DNA of 64,000 bases, taken from contig NZ_VFAH01000024.1 in the NCBI RefSeq assembly GCF_008929045.1, positions 21,927-85,926 of the forward strand. The letters run 5' to 3'. The position numbers and the translations under genes were made by a program. A model generated the notes under the pieces. The model searched no databases. It was not told the origin of the DNA and worked only from the letters and a program-made list of their open reading frames with translations. Numbering within the stretch: the first letter of the stretch is position 1; each line of letters starts with the position of its first letter. Origin of the DNA: Noviherbaspirillum aerium. Its GTDB lineage: Bacteria > Pseudomonadota > Gammaproteobacteria > Burkholderiales > Burkholderiaceae_D. Positions 36,340 through 46,556 of the stretch are shown in pieces.

Positions 36340-36552
36340 CTCAACCCCCTATTGATTCATGTGCGGCAATCTCCCGCTCGTTCTGAGCCGGCCGCAGACC
36401 ACTTTACATGCCGCAGAACGCATTGTAGCGCTTCACGCCGAGCAAATGCCGGCCGTATACATGCAAAATACCCGCCAGCACAGCCCGGCCCGGCTATCGC
36501 ACTGACCTCGATTCCGCTCCCTGCATGCGCACGATCCGTCTTGTGTTACGAA

Positions 36553-36584
36553 ATATAACTGTTATATAGTAGAACAATATTGTT
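36553..36584. promoter_or_regulatory. Two palindromes, probable MarR operators
   Basis: ATATAACTGTTATAT (36553-36567) is a perfect 15-base palindrome around a central T, and AACAATATTGTT (36573-36584) is a perfect 12-base palindrome. Their centres are 18-19 bases apart. They lie about 64-95 bases upstream of the monooxygenase start and in the only AT-rich part of the divergent region. Confidence 0.65.
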
Positions 36585-36647
36585 GCACTCGCCGCCGGGT
36601 GCCGGCACTTTATACAGGCGGAGAATTCGTCATTCGAGGAGACAAGC

Positions 36648-37880
36648 ATGAAAGTTGCGATCGCAGGCGCCGGGATCGGCGGACTCACCCTGGGACTGAT
36701 GCTGCATGAGCGCGGCATTGACGTGGAAATATTCGAGGCGGTGAGTGAAATGAAGCCGCTCGGCGTTGGCATCAATCTGCTGCCGCACGCAAGTCAGCAA
36801 CTGTGCCAGCTTGGCCTCGAGCAATTGCTCGCTGAGAAAGGCATCGAGACTTCCACGCTGGCTTATTTTAACAAGCTGGGCCAGGAAATCTGGCGAGAAC
36901 CCCGCGGCCGCGCCGCTGGTTATCCCTTCCCCCAATTTTCCATTCATCGCGGCGAGCTGCAGATGACCTTGCTCCAGATTGCGATCGAACGCATAGGTGC
37001 GGACCGCATACACGCGGGGCATGCATTTGCCTCCTTCAAGCAGGTCGCCGACAAGGTGTTGTCCCGCTTTACCCGCCGTGCCGACGGCAGCGAGGTCGAG
37101 ATCGAATCGGATGTGCTGGTCGGTGCCGATGGCATTCATTCCGCCGTACGCCGCTTTTTGTATCCCGCCGGCGACGAGCCGCGTTTTTCGGGGCGCATGC
37201 TGTGGCGCGCCGTCACCGAAGCCGAGCCTTACATGGATGGACGAAGCATGTTCATGGCCGGGCATCAGGACCAGAAGTTTGTCTGCTATCCGATTTCCGA
37301 ACCCCTGCGCAAGCAGGGCCGCTCGCTGATCAACTGGATCGCCGAGCTGCGCGTGCCCAACGGCGAGCTGCCCAAAACCGACTGGAACCGGAAGGTCGAT
37401 AAATCGGTATTCGAACAGCCTTTCCAAAGCTGGAAATGGGATTGGATCGATATCCCTTCCATCATCAATGGCGCGGCCGAGATTTATGAATTCCCCCTGG
37501 TGGATCGCGATATCCTGCCGCGCTGGACCTATGAACGCGTGACGCTGCTCGGCGATGCGGCGCATCCGATGTATCCGATTGGCTCGAACGGCAGCGCACA
37601 AGCCATTCTTGATGCGCGTTATCTTTGCGATTGCCTGACCGGTGACAGCAATACCTCTTATGCGTTGCGCGAATACGAAGCCGAGCGGCTGCCGCGTACC
37701 GCCGGCATCGTGTTGCGCAATCGCATGAACGGCCCCGAGCAGGTAATGCAGCTTGCTGAGGAACGTGCGCCCCAAGGTTTCAGCCATGTCAATGATGTCA
37801 TTCCTCAGGAAACGCTGGAATCGATATCACTTCGCTATAAGCGGCTTGCCGGCTTTGACAAGGATTCCGTACGCAGCTAG
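36648..37880 (+). CDS. FAD-dependent aromatic-ring-type monooxygenase (class A flavoprotein)
   Basis: A 410-residue flavoprotein of the salicylate/para-hydroxybenzoate hydroxylase class. The FAD motif VAIAGAGIGGLTLGL is at the N-terminus, VLVGADGIHSAVRR (DG motif) near residue 160, and LGDAAHPMYPIGSNGSAQAI (GD motif) near 300. Such enzymes use NAD(P)H and oxygen to hydroxylate substrates. The actual substrate is unknown. GAGGAGACAAGC precedes the ATG. It is divergent from a MarR regulator and followed after about 250 bases by a thioesterase gene. The TAG stop (37878-37880) is the first three bases of a family-B repeat. Confidence 0.9.
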   Translation: MKVAIAGAGIGGLTLGLMLHERGIDVEIFEAVSEMKPLGVGINLLPHASQQLCQLGLEQLLAEKGIETSTLAYFNKLGQEIWREPRGRAAGYPFPQFSIHRGELQMTLLQIAIERIGADRIHAGHAFASFKQVADKVLSRFTRRADGSEVEIESDVLVGADGIHSAVRRFLYPAGDEPRFSGRMLWRAVTEAEPYMDGRSMFMAGHQDQKFVCYPISEPLRKQGRSLINWIAELRVPNGELPKTDWNRKVDKSVFEQPFQSWKWDWIDIPSIINGAAEIYEFPLVDRDILPRWTYERVTLLGDAAHPMYPIGSNGSAQAILDARYLCDCLTGDSNTSYALREYEAERLPRTAGIVLRNRMNGPEQVMQLAEERAPQGFSHVNDVIPQETLESISLRYKRLAGFDKDSVRS

Positions 37881-38002
37881 AGCGTTTTCGCCGTGACCGG
37901 CCTGGTCGAAGCCATGGCAAGGAGCCACACCAGCAACAACCAATGCCGCCATGCGTCCAAGGCAGGCCGGGGCGACCGTACAGTCGCCTGCAATCCGCTC
38001 TA
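37878..38002. repeat. Family-B inverted-repeat element (125 bp)
   Basis: It begins TAGAGCGTTTTCGCC, contains GCCACACCAGCAAC...GCCGCCATGCGTCC and GGCCGGGGCGACCG, and ends GCCTGCAATCCGCTCTA. The ends are imperfect inverted repeats with terminal TA. Its TAG is the stop codon of the monooxygenase gene. The right half matches 8363-8522. Confidence 0.75.
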
Positions 38003-38133
38003 GATACAGCGAGATACAACGTCGCGTGTTCTTCCTTTTTGTTATGATGGGTAACGGTTGCATGTCGGCTCGGCTTGCTTATTGCCAGCCGTTCCGGCAC
38101 TCTACCTACATCGTGATTTGAAAGGATGCATTA

Positions 38134-38559
38134 ATGACAATTTGGAAGATGCCTTTCGACCTTCCAGGCCTGAGCCGCATGCATAAAGGCACGGCAGTTG
38201 ATCACTTGGGTATTGAATTCACCGACTTTGGCGACAATTGGCTCGAAGCGAGAATGCCGGTGGATAAGCGCACCGTACAGCCTTTCGGCATTTTGCACGG
38301 CGGCGCCTCGGTGCTGCTTGCCGAAACACTTGGCAGCGCCGCTTCGAATCTTGCCATCGATGCAGAAAGCCATTACGCGGTCGGCATGGATATCAACGCC
38401 AATCATGTCCGTTCGGTTCGCGAAGGCTACGTGCACGGCAAGGCAACACCCATTCACCTCGGCCGTTCCACGCATGTTTGGCAGATCATGATTTACGATG
38501 GCGCGCAACGCCTTGCCTGTGTTTCCCGCATCACCATGTCCATACTGGAACGCACTTAA
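38134..38559 (+). CDS. Hotdog-fold thioesterase (PaaI/YdiI-like)
   Basis: A 141-residue single-domain hotdog thioesterase that hydrolyses acyl- or aroyl-CoA esters. The family signature FGILHGGASVLLAETLGS is present, and the C-terminal GKATPIHLGRSTHVWQIMI block matches YdiI/MenI-type enzymes. In these the glutamate of the AE motif is the catalytic base (seen here as LAET). It is likely cytosolic and homotetrameric. GAAAGGA lies nine bases upstream of the ATG. A link with the preceding monooxygenase is possible but unproven. Confidence 0.88.
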   Translation: MTIWKMPFDLPGLSRMHKGTAVDHLGIEFTDFGDNWLEARMPVDKRTVQPFGILHGGASVLLAETLGSAASNLAIDAESHYAVGMDINANHVRSVREGYVHGKATPIHLGRSTHVWQIMIYDGAQRLACVSRITMSILERT

Positions 38560-39179
38560 CTTCCAGTAAAAGCTTGCTTAAAAGTCGGTCATCCATCCTG
38601 AAAACAGGAAGCCGCTGCTTTTCCGCGCATGATCGGCCTTCACTTTTCTGCCAAGTCGATATCAAGTAACACTCGTTGCTGCAATCCCTGCCTTACTGCC
38701 ATCAGAACCCTGCGGCGGGAATTCACGTCGGCATCATGTGCCAATGCAATATTGAAAACGTTGTTTCAAGCACATTCCCCGCGTAAGACCAGAGCGACTT
38801 ACTAATCCTGTGCCTGACATCGCCATTAGTGTCAGACTCAATTCGAAAACTGCCGGGCGGCCTCGATCCGCACCTGCGGTGCTCGGCGTACCGTGCGCGC
38901 GCATGCAATTCTGCTCCTCGACGCCACTCCGAACCGCGCGACGCTTGGCAAAAACAGCCGCTAGCGGGGCAAGTTGGAAAAGTGTTGGAAGCCAATGTGG
39001 CGACATCATGTCGAGATGTGGAAAAACGCTCGGCAAGGCCGAGGCCTTGCTCGCATTGTTGACGAGGCATTGGCCTGATGCTCGTCCGACACTTCCAACA
39101 AATTGTTCACTTGCACCTCCACGGAACGCGAAGATGTATTTCTTCTTCTGCCCGGAGGCCTGGTCGGGCCTGCCGCCGA
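38560..39179. other. Intergenic region with a family-A repeat
   Basis: It lies between the converging thioesterase and ppc genes. Apart from the repeat at 38847-38959 it contains no supportable gene. No clear terminator was picked out. Confidence 0.5.
38847..38959. repeat. Family-A inverted-repeat element, one end degenerate
   Basis: It shares CACCTGCGGTGCTCGGCGTA, CGCGCGCATGC, GCTCCTCGACGCCA and CGCGACGCTTGGCAAAAACA with the reverse complement of 46554-46679 and ends in ...CAGCC. The left end is diverged. Confidence 0.65.
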
Positions 39180-41924
39180 TCAACCGCTGTTTCGCAAACC
39201 TGCGGCGATGCCATTGATCGACAAATGGATTCCGGTACGGACGCGTTCATCTTGCCGCCCTTCCCGGTATTGCCGCAACAACTCCACTTGGACGTGGTTC
39301 AGGGGGTCAAGATAAGGAAAGCGGTTCCGTATGGAGCGCTTGAGTAGCGGATTACCTTCCTGCAGTTCTTCCTGGCCGGTGATCGCCTTCAATGCCTCGA
39401 TGGCCGCTGCATGTTCCGTCCTGATACGGCTGAAAATCCGGTCGCGCAGCGCCGTATCTTCAACGAGCCCTGCATAGCGGCTGGCAATGGCAATATCACT
39501 CTTTGCCAGAACCATATCCATATTGGAAAGGAGGGTACTGAAAAAAGGCCATTCCTGATGCATGCGCTGCAACAGCGCAAGACCTTTTTCCTTGTCGGCC
39601 TTGAGAAAGGCCTGTACCGCGGAACCGAAACCGAACCAGCCCGGCAGCATCAACCGGCATTGCGCCCAGCTGAATACCCAGGGTATCGCCCGCAAATCTT
39701 CAATTGAACGGCTGTTCTTTCTGGATGCAGGCCGGCTGCCGATGTTCAATCCCGCAATCTCGGAAATGACGGTCGACTCCCAAAAATAGGTTTCGAAACC
39801 CTCTGTTTCATAGACCAGGCCGCGATACGCCTTGAATGCCTCATGAGAGAGCTTTTCCATCGCGTCCAGGAAGGCCGGCACCGGATCCTTTTCCGGATGG
39901 GTCAGCAGGCTGGCCTCGAGCGTCGCCGCGGCCAGAACCTCAAGATTGCGGCGGCCGACTTCCGGATTGGCGTATTTCGCAGTGATGACCTCGCCTTGTT
40001 CAGTGAGCCGCAATTGGCCCTGGACCGCGCCTGACGGTTGCGCAAGAATCGCTTCATAGCTCGGACCGCCACCGCGGCCGACCGAACCGCCGCGCCCGTG
40101 GAACAGGCGTAGGCGCAGCGCATGCTCCCGGAATACTTCCACCAGCTTGGTTTCGGCTTTGTACAATTCCCAGCCTGAAGTCAGGAATCCACCATCCTTG
40201 TTGCTGTCCGAATAACCAAGCATGACTTCCTGCGTATCGTCGCGGGAGGCCAGCAACAGCTTGTACTCATTGATGGCAAACAGGTGCTGCATGATCTCGG
40301 CACTGCGCCGCAGGTCGTCTATGGTTTCAAACAAGGGAACGATGTTGACGTCAAGGACGTTCTCCGCCGGACGCAGCAGGCCGACTTCCTTGAGCAGGAC
40401 GGCGACTTCCAGCACATCGGATACGCCATTGGCCTTGGAGATAATGCAGTTGCGGATGGCATCCTTTCCATACTGAAGCTGAGCTCGCCTGGCCGCCGTG
40501 AAAATCGCAAGTTCGGAGCGTGTTTCATCGGAATACCTCACATGCTGCGAGGCCAGTGGCCGACAGGATCTCAGTTCCTGCAGCAGCACTTCAATTCTCG
40601 CGTCTTCATCCATTTCAAGATAGCGAGTTCCGGGCGATGCCGTTTCGAACAACTCGGCAAGTACACGTTCATGCACATCGGAATTCTGCCGAAGATCAAC
40701 AGGCGCAAGGCTGAAGCCGAACACGTCGACTGCCCGCCGAAGATGACGCAAGCGGCCGCGTGTCAGTGCGGCTGACCCGTTGCTGGCAAGGGAGCGATGT
40801 ATGATGTTCAGGTCGTCGAGGAATTCCTCGGGGGTGGCATAAGACCCGGCGGCTGCCGACGCTTGATTGACATTCAATCTGTCGCAGGTGGCCTCCAGTC
40901 TGCCGAGAATGGCGGCGATGGCTCGGCGATAAGGCTCATCCGCCCGATGTGGCGATTGATCCGGTGAGCGCAAGGCCAGTTCGTCAAGCTGGGCGGAACA
41001 ATTCACCAGCCCCTTTGCGAGCGAAAGCTGGGAGGACAGCATGCGCAATTCCGCAAAATAGAAATGGAATGCCCGCTGCGACTGCATGCGCAGTGCCTGA
41101 TCGAGCACTTCCGCAGTCACGAATGGATTGCCGTCGCGGTCGCCACCGATCCAACTACCCACTTTCATGAAGCTGGGTAGCGCGATCGGATCCTTGCTCG
41201 TTGCTCTAAGCGCCAGGACATCTTCGAGGCCGGCATAGAGATGAGGAAGCTCCCGCAGCATCGTATAGTCAAAGTAGGACAGGCCGTTCTCCACCTCGTC
41301 CAGGACGGAAAGTTTCGAACTGCGCAGCATTCTCGTCTGCCAGAGCGTAAGAATGGCACGGCGCAACGCTTCTTCATTTTCCGCAGCTTCATCGGCGGTC
41401 AATTGCATCCGGTCGCGCTCATCGAGCAGTCGGGCTATCACCATCTGGCAATTCAAGACGCTCTTTCGCTGCACTTCAGTGGGATGGGCTGTCAGAACGG
41501 GACTGACCAGTGCGTGCTTGAAGAAATCGGCAAGATCCTGCGCCGTGAATCCAACGTCGATCAGACTTTGCACGGCATGCGACAAGCTTCCCTTGCGCGG
41601 CGGTGACCCTGCAACCAGATGGGCGCGCGTCCGGCGGATGTGATGCTGGTCCTCCGCGATATTGGCAAGCAGGGAAAAATAGCTGAACGCCCGAATCACC
41701 TGTACGGTTTTTTCCGGCGATAAGGACAGCAGTGTTTCTTCCAGCTGCTGGCGCGCGTCGGTATCGAGATCACGCCGGAACCGAATGGAGCGCTGCCGTA
41801 TGTTTTCAATCAAATCAAATACTTCCGTACCGTGTTGCGCGCGAATGGTATCGCCCAGCATGCGGCCCAGTTGCCTGATGTCGTCCTGTAGCAGGGAGTC
41901 CTTGTCCTGATCAAAGATTTGCAT
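39180..41924 (-). CDS. ppc: Phosphoenolpyruvate carboxylase
   Basis: A 914-residue enzyme that carboxylates phosphoenolpyruvate with bicarbonate to oxaloacetate, replenishing the TCA cycle. Catalytic motifs are intact: [14 protein letters not shown] near residue 141 (catalytic His), [10 protein letters not shown] near 568, and [14 protein letters not shown] near 610. The C-terminus ends [14 protein letters not shown], close to the usual RNTG. Length is normal for bacterial Ppc. The gene is divergent from the zwf-pgl-glk operon. A palindrome-containing AT-rich region lies upstream, and the ribosome site is weak. Confidence 0.97.
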   Translation of the reverse strand: MQIFDQDKDSLLQDDIRQLGRMLGDTIRAQHGTEVFDLIENIRQRSIRFRRDLDTDARQQLEETLLSLSPEKTVQVIRAFSYFSLLANIAEDQHHIRRTRAHLVAGSPPRKGSLSHAVQSLIDVGFTAQDLADFFKHALVSPVLTAHPTEVQRKSVLNCQMVIARLLDERDRMQLTADEAAENEEALRRAILTLWQTRMLRSSKLSVLDEVENGLSYFDYTMLRELPHLYAGLEDVLALRATSKDPIALPSFMKVGSWIGGDRDGNPFVTAEVLDQALRMQSQRAFHFYFAELRMLSSQLSLAKGLVNCSAQLDELALRSPDQSPHRADEPYRRAIAAILGRLEATCDRLNVNQASAAAGSYATPEEFLDDLNIIHRSLASNGSAALTRGRLRHLRRAVDVFGFSLAPVDLRQNSDVHERVLAELFETASPGTRYLEMDEDARIEVLLQELRSCRPLASQHVRYSDETRSELAIFTAARRAQLQYGKDAIRNCIISKANGVSDVLEVAVLLKEVGLLRPAENVLDVNIVPLFETIDDLRRSAEIMQHLFAINEYKLLLASRDDTQEVMLGYSDSNKDGGFLTSGWELYKAETKLVEVFREHALRLRLFHGRGGSVGRGGGPSYEAILAQPSGAVQGQLRLTEQGEVITAKYANPEVGRRNLEVLAAATLEASLLTHPEKDPVPAFLDAMEKLSHEAFKAYRGLVYETEGFETYFWESTVISEIAGLNIGSRPASRKNSRSIEDLRAIPWVFSWAQCRLMLPGWFGFGSAVQAFLKADKEKGLALLQRMHQEWPFFSTLLSNMDMVLAKSDIAIASRYAGLVEDTALRDRIFSRIRTEHAAAIEALKAITGQEELQEGNPLLKRSIRNRFPYLDPLNHVQVELLRQYREGRQDERVRTGIHLSINGIAAGLRNSG

Positions 41925-42016
41925 GGCTTTTTACGAATGAATGGAATGGCTGAAAGCTGATTACGCAAGCCGGGCAGGTTCACATTGGCAGGAGCGCAGA
42001 GATCAGCACGTATTTT

Positions 42017-42038
42017 TGTAGTATTTTTTCAAAATACA
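42017..42038. promoter_or_regulatory. Palindrome upstream of ppc
   Basis: TGTAGTATTTT, then TTC, then AAAATACA; the inner arms GTATTTT (42021-42027) and AAAATAC (42031-42037) are perfect. It lies about 93 bases upstream of ppc. It shares the 8-mer TGTAGTAT with the HexR-like site at 42377. A regulatory role is inferred from position only. Confidence 0.4.
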
Positions 42039-42376
42039 CGCTATTAAAACACGGAATCGCACAGGACTCAAAGTTGGCTTCGTAGTAAATTTACGTAAGA
42101 CAGTGTCCCCTCATTTGCCGTCATTCGGTTGGAAGCATGTCACCGCGCGGCTTTGCAGGCATCAATTCAGGCGCCCGCTCTGGCGCACGGCTTTCCCATC
42201 AATGCAGCCTTACCCGCTGGCCGGACCCAGACTCCCCCGTCATTCCGCCATGCTTTTCCAATATTGAAGACCTTCCTCCACTCAGCGGCTCCACCCCCTG
42301 TAATATTTCAACAACTACACAAGATCATCATAAATTATGTATTAATAATAAAATTTCTGTGCAAATGTCTGGTTTG

Positions 42377-42391
42377 TGTAGTATAAGTACA
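42377..42391 (+). promoter_or_regulatory. HexR-like operator upstream of zwf
   Basis: TGTAGTATAAGTACA is a 15-base near-palindrome with TGTA/TACA ends, resembling the HexR consensus TGTARTWWWAYTACA known from other proteobacteria. It lies 41 bases upstream of the operon start in an AT-rich promoter stretch. The third gene of the operon encodes a HexR-like domain, so autoregulation is likely. The remaining 41925-42431 interval holds no gene. Confidence 0.5.
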
Positions 42392-42431
42392 TTAGTATTG
42401 AGTTATTAATCTAGTTCAAGACAATTTCCAC

Positions 42432-43892
42432 ATGTCAACACCGCGGTTCACATTCGTTCTTTTCGGCGCTACAGGCGACTTGGCCATGCGCAAGATATTG
42501 CCGGCGCTGTATTCGGCTCACCTTGGAAACAGCCTCCAATCGGACGGCAGCATCTTGTGTGTATCGAATCAGGACATCGGCCCTACCGCGTTCAAGGAAA
42601 CGGTAAGCGAGCAGCTGCCGGCGTGGGCGGCGCCGGGCCGCCATACTTCCGAGGGTGCGGCGAGTTTTCTAAACCGGATCGACTATGTGAAACTGGATGC
42701 AACAAGGGAGAATCAATACGCCGAACTGGCGTCGCGCCTGCCGCAGGACGGGCGGGTGAAGGTCTTCTATCTCGCAACAGCGCCAAGTCTGTTTGAACCG
42801 ATCTGCCGCAATCTCGCTGCGCATGTGGAACTCGCGGATGCACGCGTGGTATTGGAAAAGCCTTTAGGTAACGATCTGCTTTCTTCACGCACCATTAATG
42901 ACGCGGTGGCATGCGTATTCAGCGAAAACCAGATCTACCGGATTGATCATTACCTGGGCAAGGAATCAGTACAGAACTTGCTCGCGCTACGTTTCGGCAA
43001 TTCCCTGTTCGAACCCCTGTGGCGTCGTGAAGCCATTTCACATATTCAGCTCACCATCGCGGAAGAACTCGGCGTCGAGCGGCGCGGCGAGTTTTATGAC
43101 GCTACCGGCGCCTTGCGCGACATGGTCCAGAATCACCTGCTGCAGCTTCTCTGCATGGTGGCCATGGAACCACCAACCTCGCTGAACGCGGATGCGGTTC
43201 GGGATGAAAAGCTGCGCGTGCTGCGTGCGCTCAAGCCACTGACCGCGAACGACTTGGAACGAAATGTCGTACGAGGCCAATACACCGCAGGAGCGGTTCG
43301 CGGGAAAGCGGTGCCGGGCTATCAGGAGGAAGCGTGCATCGCTTCAGGCTCGCATACCGAAACCTTCATTGCACTGCATGCGGAAATCAACAACTGGCGA
43401 TGGGCCGGTGTGCCCTTTTTCCTTCGTACAGGCAAGCGCCTGCAGCAGCGAATGGCCGAGATCGTCATTACGTTCAAGCCGGTTCCCTACCCGATCCTGC
43501 CTCTTCCTGCAGGTCTCGCTGGAGAAGTATCGAACCGTCTGGTCATCCGGTTGCAGCCTGAAGAGTCGATCAAGCTGCATTGCCTCGCAAAGCAGCCTGG
43601 CGACGGCATGAAATTGCAGCCTGTCGTTCTGGACCTTGCATTGGACAAAGCTTTCGGTGAACGCCGCGAAGATGCCTATGAGCGGCTACTGCTGGATGCC
43701 ATACGAGGCAACCTTGCCCTTTTCGTGCGGCGCGATGAACAGGAGGCTGCCTGGCATTGGGTTGAGCCAATCCTCGAAATGTGCCGTTCCACGCCGTTCG
43801 CGCCTAAATTTTATACAGCCGGCACCTGGGGGCCCGCGGCATCGAGCGCCTTGCTGTCTCGGGCCGGATTCGCCTGGCATGAGGAGCGGTGA
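42432..43892 (+). CDS. zwf: Glucose-6-phosphate 1-dehydrogenase, paralog 2 (operon copy)
   Basis: A 486-residue enzyme with the standard VLFGATGDLAMRKI nucleotide loop, EKPLGND, RIDHYLGKES and FYDATGALRDMVQNHLLQ. It is the first gene of the zwf-pgl-glk/hexR operon and catalyses the entry step of the pentose phosphate and Entner-Doudoroff routes. The stop TGA overlaps the next ATG by one base. It shares extensive blocks with the copy at 29171 but is clearly a diverged paralog. Confidence 0.96.
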   Translation: MSTPRFTFVLFGATGDLAMRKILPALYSAHLGNSLQSDGSILCVSNQDIGPTAFKETVSEQLPAWAAPGRHTSEGAASFLNRIDYVKLDATRENQYAELASRLPQDGRVKVFYLATAPSLFEPICRNLAAHVELADARVVLEKPLGNDLLSSRTINDAVACVFSENQIYRIDHYLGKESVQNLLALRFGNSLFEPLWRREAISHIQLTIAEELGVERRGEFYDATGALRDMVQNHLLQLLCMVAMEPPTSLNADAVRDEKLRVLRALKPLTANDLERNVVRGQYTAGAVRGKAVPGYQEEACIASGSHTETFIALHAEINNWRWAGVPFFLRTGKRLQQRMAEIVITFKPVPYPILPLPAGLAGEVSNRLVIRLQPEESIKLHCLAKQPGDGMKLQPVVLDLALDKAFGERREDAYERLLLDAIRGNLALFVRRDEQEAAWHWVEPILEMCRSTPFAPKFYTAGTWGPAASSALLSRAGFAWHEER

Positions 43893-44656
43893 TGGGACTG
43901 ATGATCCATGAATTTGAACATGTCGACGAATGTGCAGGGGCGCTGGCCGCCCGGATTGCCAGCGACCTGGAAAGCAGACTGAAGACGGAGGAACGGGCTC
44001 TGCTCCTCGTCTCCGGCGGACGTAGCCCGCTGCCACTGTTCTCGGCGCTGAGCACCGCCCCCGGCAACGAAGTCGATCGTCTTTCCTGGAGTCGCGTCGA
44101 CGTATCGCTGGTCGATGAAAGGGCAGTTCCCGGCAGTCATCAGGATTCCAATGCCCTTCTCGTGCGGCAGCATCTGCTCGCGGGGCGGCTGCAGCCCGCA
44201 CGCTGGATTCCTCTTGTTGATGAAGCCCTCGCCATTAATGAAGACCGCTGGAATGCGGCGGTACATGCCGCCCATATCGCCAACGGGCGGCCGGAACTGA
44301 GGAATCCATGCTGCATCGTGCTCGGCATGGGAACCGATGGACATACGGCCTCGCTATTCGCGGATGCTCCCCAATGGCCCGCCGCATGCGACACCGCAGA
44401 CCGTTACATCGCATTGCAGCCGGCAATCGCCCCGCATGCACGTATCAGTCTTTCACTTCGCGCCTTGATCAGCCAGTCGCATTGCTATTTGTGGTCGGGC
44501 GGAAGTGCCAAGCTTGAAACGCTGATGTCCGCAAAAGCTGCCGCCGACGCGTACGCGCTCGGGCGCAGCAGCGCGGAAGTTTTATCCAAGGCAGGTCCTC
44601 TTGCCATGTTAATTGCTCAATCGAAAGTGAACCTCCATGTCTTCCATAGCAAATAG
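43892..44656 (+). CDS. pgl: 6-phosphogluconolactonase
   Basis: A 254-residue enzyme of the DevB/SOL type that hydrolyses 6-phosphogluconolactone to 6-phosphogluconate. Recognisable blocks are LLLVSGGRSPLPLF, WSRVDVSLVDERAVP, CCIVLGMGTDGHTASLFADAP and ISLSLRALISQSHCYLWSGG. The DGHTASLF histidine is expected in the active site. The ATG overlaps the zwf stop (TGATG) and has GAGGAG upstream, indicating coupled translation. It overlaps the following gene by 20 bases. Confidence 0.95.
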   Translation: MGLMIHEFEHVDECAGALAARIASDLESRLKTEERALLLVSGGRSPLPLFSALSTAPGNEVDRLSWSRVDVSLVDERAVPGSHQDSNALLVRQHLLAGRLQPARWIPLVDEALAINEDRWNAAVHAAHIANGRPELRNPCCIVLGMGTDGHTASLFADAPQWPAACDTADRYIALQPAIAPHARISLSLRALISQSHCYLWSGGSAKLETLMSAKAAADAYALGRSSAEVLSKAGPLAMLIAQSKVNLHVFHSK

Positions 44657-46556
44657 GCACTTCACCGAAGGTCAAGAATATCTGGATGGCCCGCGCATGC
44701 TGGCTGATGTCGGCGGAACTTATGCGCGCTTCGGGCTTGAGCGTGCGCCCGGCCAGATCGACACGATAGAAGTGCTGCGTTGTACCGACTATCCCACGTT
44801 CGCGGCGGCAGCCGAAGCCTATCTGGAAAAAGCCAACTCACCGCCGGTACGGCATGCGGCGGTGGATATCGCCACACCTGTCAATGGCGATGAAATCAAG
44901 ATGACCAATCATCACTGGGCATTTTCGATCGAGGCAACACGACGCCAACTGCTGCTCGACACACTGGTGGTGGTCAATGATTTCACCGCCCTAGCCATGT
45001 CGCTCCCGCACCTTGAGCCGGAACATTACCAGAAGATCGGTGGCGGCAAGCCTCGGCCGAACAGCGTAATCGGCCTGGTGGGCGCGGGCACCGGTCTTGG
45101 TGTCGGCGGGTTGATTTCCACGGAGGGACGGTGGATCGCGCTCGGCAGCGAAGGTGGCCACGTTTCCTTTTCTCCGGGAGACGACAGGGAAATCGCCATT
45201 CTGCAGTACTGCTGGAAGAAGCACGAGCATGTGTCGGCGGAGCGGCTGGCATCGGGACCGGGCATCGAACTGATTCATGAAGCGCTTGCATCGATTCACG
45301 GCAAGACCGCAGAACATCTCGGCACGCCGGAAATCGTAAAGCGCGCCCTCGATGCCAGCGATCCGTTATGCATGGAAGCCGTGGAATGTTTCTGCGCAAT
45401 GCTGGGAACGGTCGCATCGAACGTGGCAGTTACGCTCGGCACGCTGGGAGGAATGTATATCGGCGGCGGCGTCGTTCCCCGGCTGGGCGATTATTTTGCA
45501 AAGTCTCCTTTCCGCGCACGCTTTGAACAGAAAGGACGTTTCTCGGAATACTTGGCGGAGATACCGAGCTTTGTCATCACTGCACCCTATCCTGCATTCG
45601 TCGGCGTTGCCGCGATACTGTCCGAACACCTCGGCGGCGGAAACTCGGTTCCGATCCTGGAGCGCATACGCAAGGTGATGCCTCAGCTGTCGCCCGCCGA
45701 ACAGAAAGTCGGCAGTCTCATCCTGAGTCATCCACGGTCGGTCATGAACGATCCCATCTCGGACATCGCGCGTCGATCGGATGTCAGCCAGCCTACCGTC
45801 ATCCGTTTCTGCCGCAGTCTTGGCTGCCTGGGACTGGCTGACTTCAAGATCAAGCTGGCGTCGGGAGTCACCGGGACGATTCCGGTTGCCCACAGCCAGG
45901 TTCATATCGGCGACTCTTCTCTTGATGTCGGTGTCAAGGTCGTTGACAATACCGTGTCGGCGATGCTTCAGGTACGCGACAATCTGAACGCCGATCTGCT
46001 GGACCGCACCGTCGATATTCTCGCGCAGGCAAGCAAGATCGAGTTCTACGGATTCGGCAGTTGCGGACTGGTCGCTGAAGACGCCCGTCAGAAGTTCTTC
46101 CGTCTCGGCATTGCGGCCTCGTCATATATCGACCCTCAATTGCAGGAACTGTCAGCGTCGCTGCTCAAACCAACGGATGTTGCCGTCGTGATTTCCAATT
46201 CCGGACGCTTGCGCCATCTCGCTCCGACAGTCGAGGCGGCAACCAATTCCGGAGCGACGATCATTGCGCTCGCACCGGCAAATTCCCAACTTGCCAGACG
46301 CGCTCATATCGTCATCCCCTTTGAACATAATGAAGCAAATCCTTCGCTCATACCGATGGTCTCCCGGATATTGCTCCTGATCCTGGTTGACATGCTCGCA
46401 GTCGGTGTTTCGCTCAAGCGATCCAGCCCTTTCTCGGAGCTGCAGCGCCAAGCCAAGCGGGGAATACTGGCTCATGTCACGCCCGGCGGAGCGGAGCACT
46501 CGAATGTGCTCCATGTATCCAACGACGAGATTGCTGAGCGCGGACTCGAGCTCTAG
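44637..46556 (+). CDS. glk: Bifunctional glucokinase / RpiR (HexR-like) regulator
   Basis: A 639-residue fusion. Residues about 20-330 are an E. coli-type glucokinase (LADVGGTYARFGLE phosphate loop, VVNDFTALA with catalytic Asp, GAGTGLGVGG, GSEGGHVSFSP). Residues about 340-415 are an RpiR helix-turn-helix (SDIARRSDVSQPTVIRFCRSLG). Residues about 460-590 are a SIS sugar-phosphate-binding domain (EFYGFGSCGLVAEDARQKF, VISNSG). It should phosphorylate glucose and also sense a sugar phosphate such as KDPG to regulate the operon. The start lies within pgl. The TAG stop is the beginning of a family-A repeat. Confidence 0.94.
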   Translation: MSSIANRHFTEGQEYLDGPRMLADVGGTYARFGLERAPGQIDTIEVLRCTDYPTFAAAAEAYLEKANSPPVRHAAVDIATPVNGDEIKMTNHHWAFSIEATRRQLLLDTLVVVNDFTALAMSLPHLEPEHYQKIGGGKPRPNSVIGLVGAGTGLGVGGLISTEGRWIALGSEGGHVSFSPGDDREIAILQYCWKKHEHVSAERLASGPGIELIHEALASIHGKTAEHLGTPEIVKRALDASDPLCMEAVECFCAMLGTVASNVAVTLGTLGGMYIGGGVVPRLGDYFAKSPFRARFEQKGRFSEYLAEIPSFVITAPYPAFVGVAAILSEHLGGGNSVPILERIRKVMPQLSPAEQKVGSLILSHPRSVMNDPISDIARRSDVSQPTVIRFCRSLGCLGLADFKIKLASGVTGTIPVAHSQVHIGDSSLDVGVKVVDNTVSAMLQVRDNLNADLLDRTVDILAQASKIEFYGFGSCGLVAEDARQKFFRLGIAASSYIDPQLQELSASLLKPTDVAVVISNSGRLRHLAPTVEAATNSGATIIALAPANSQLARRAHIVIPFEHNEANPSLIPMVSRILLLILVDMLAVGVSLKRSSPFSELQRQAKRGILAHVTPGGAEHSNVLHVSNDEIAERGLEL

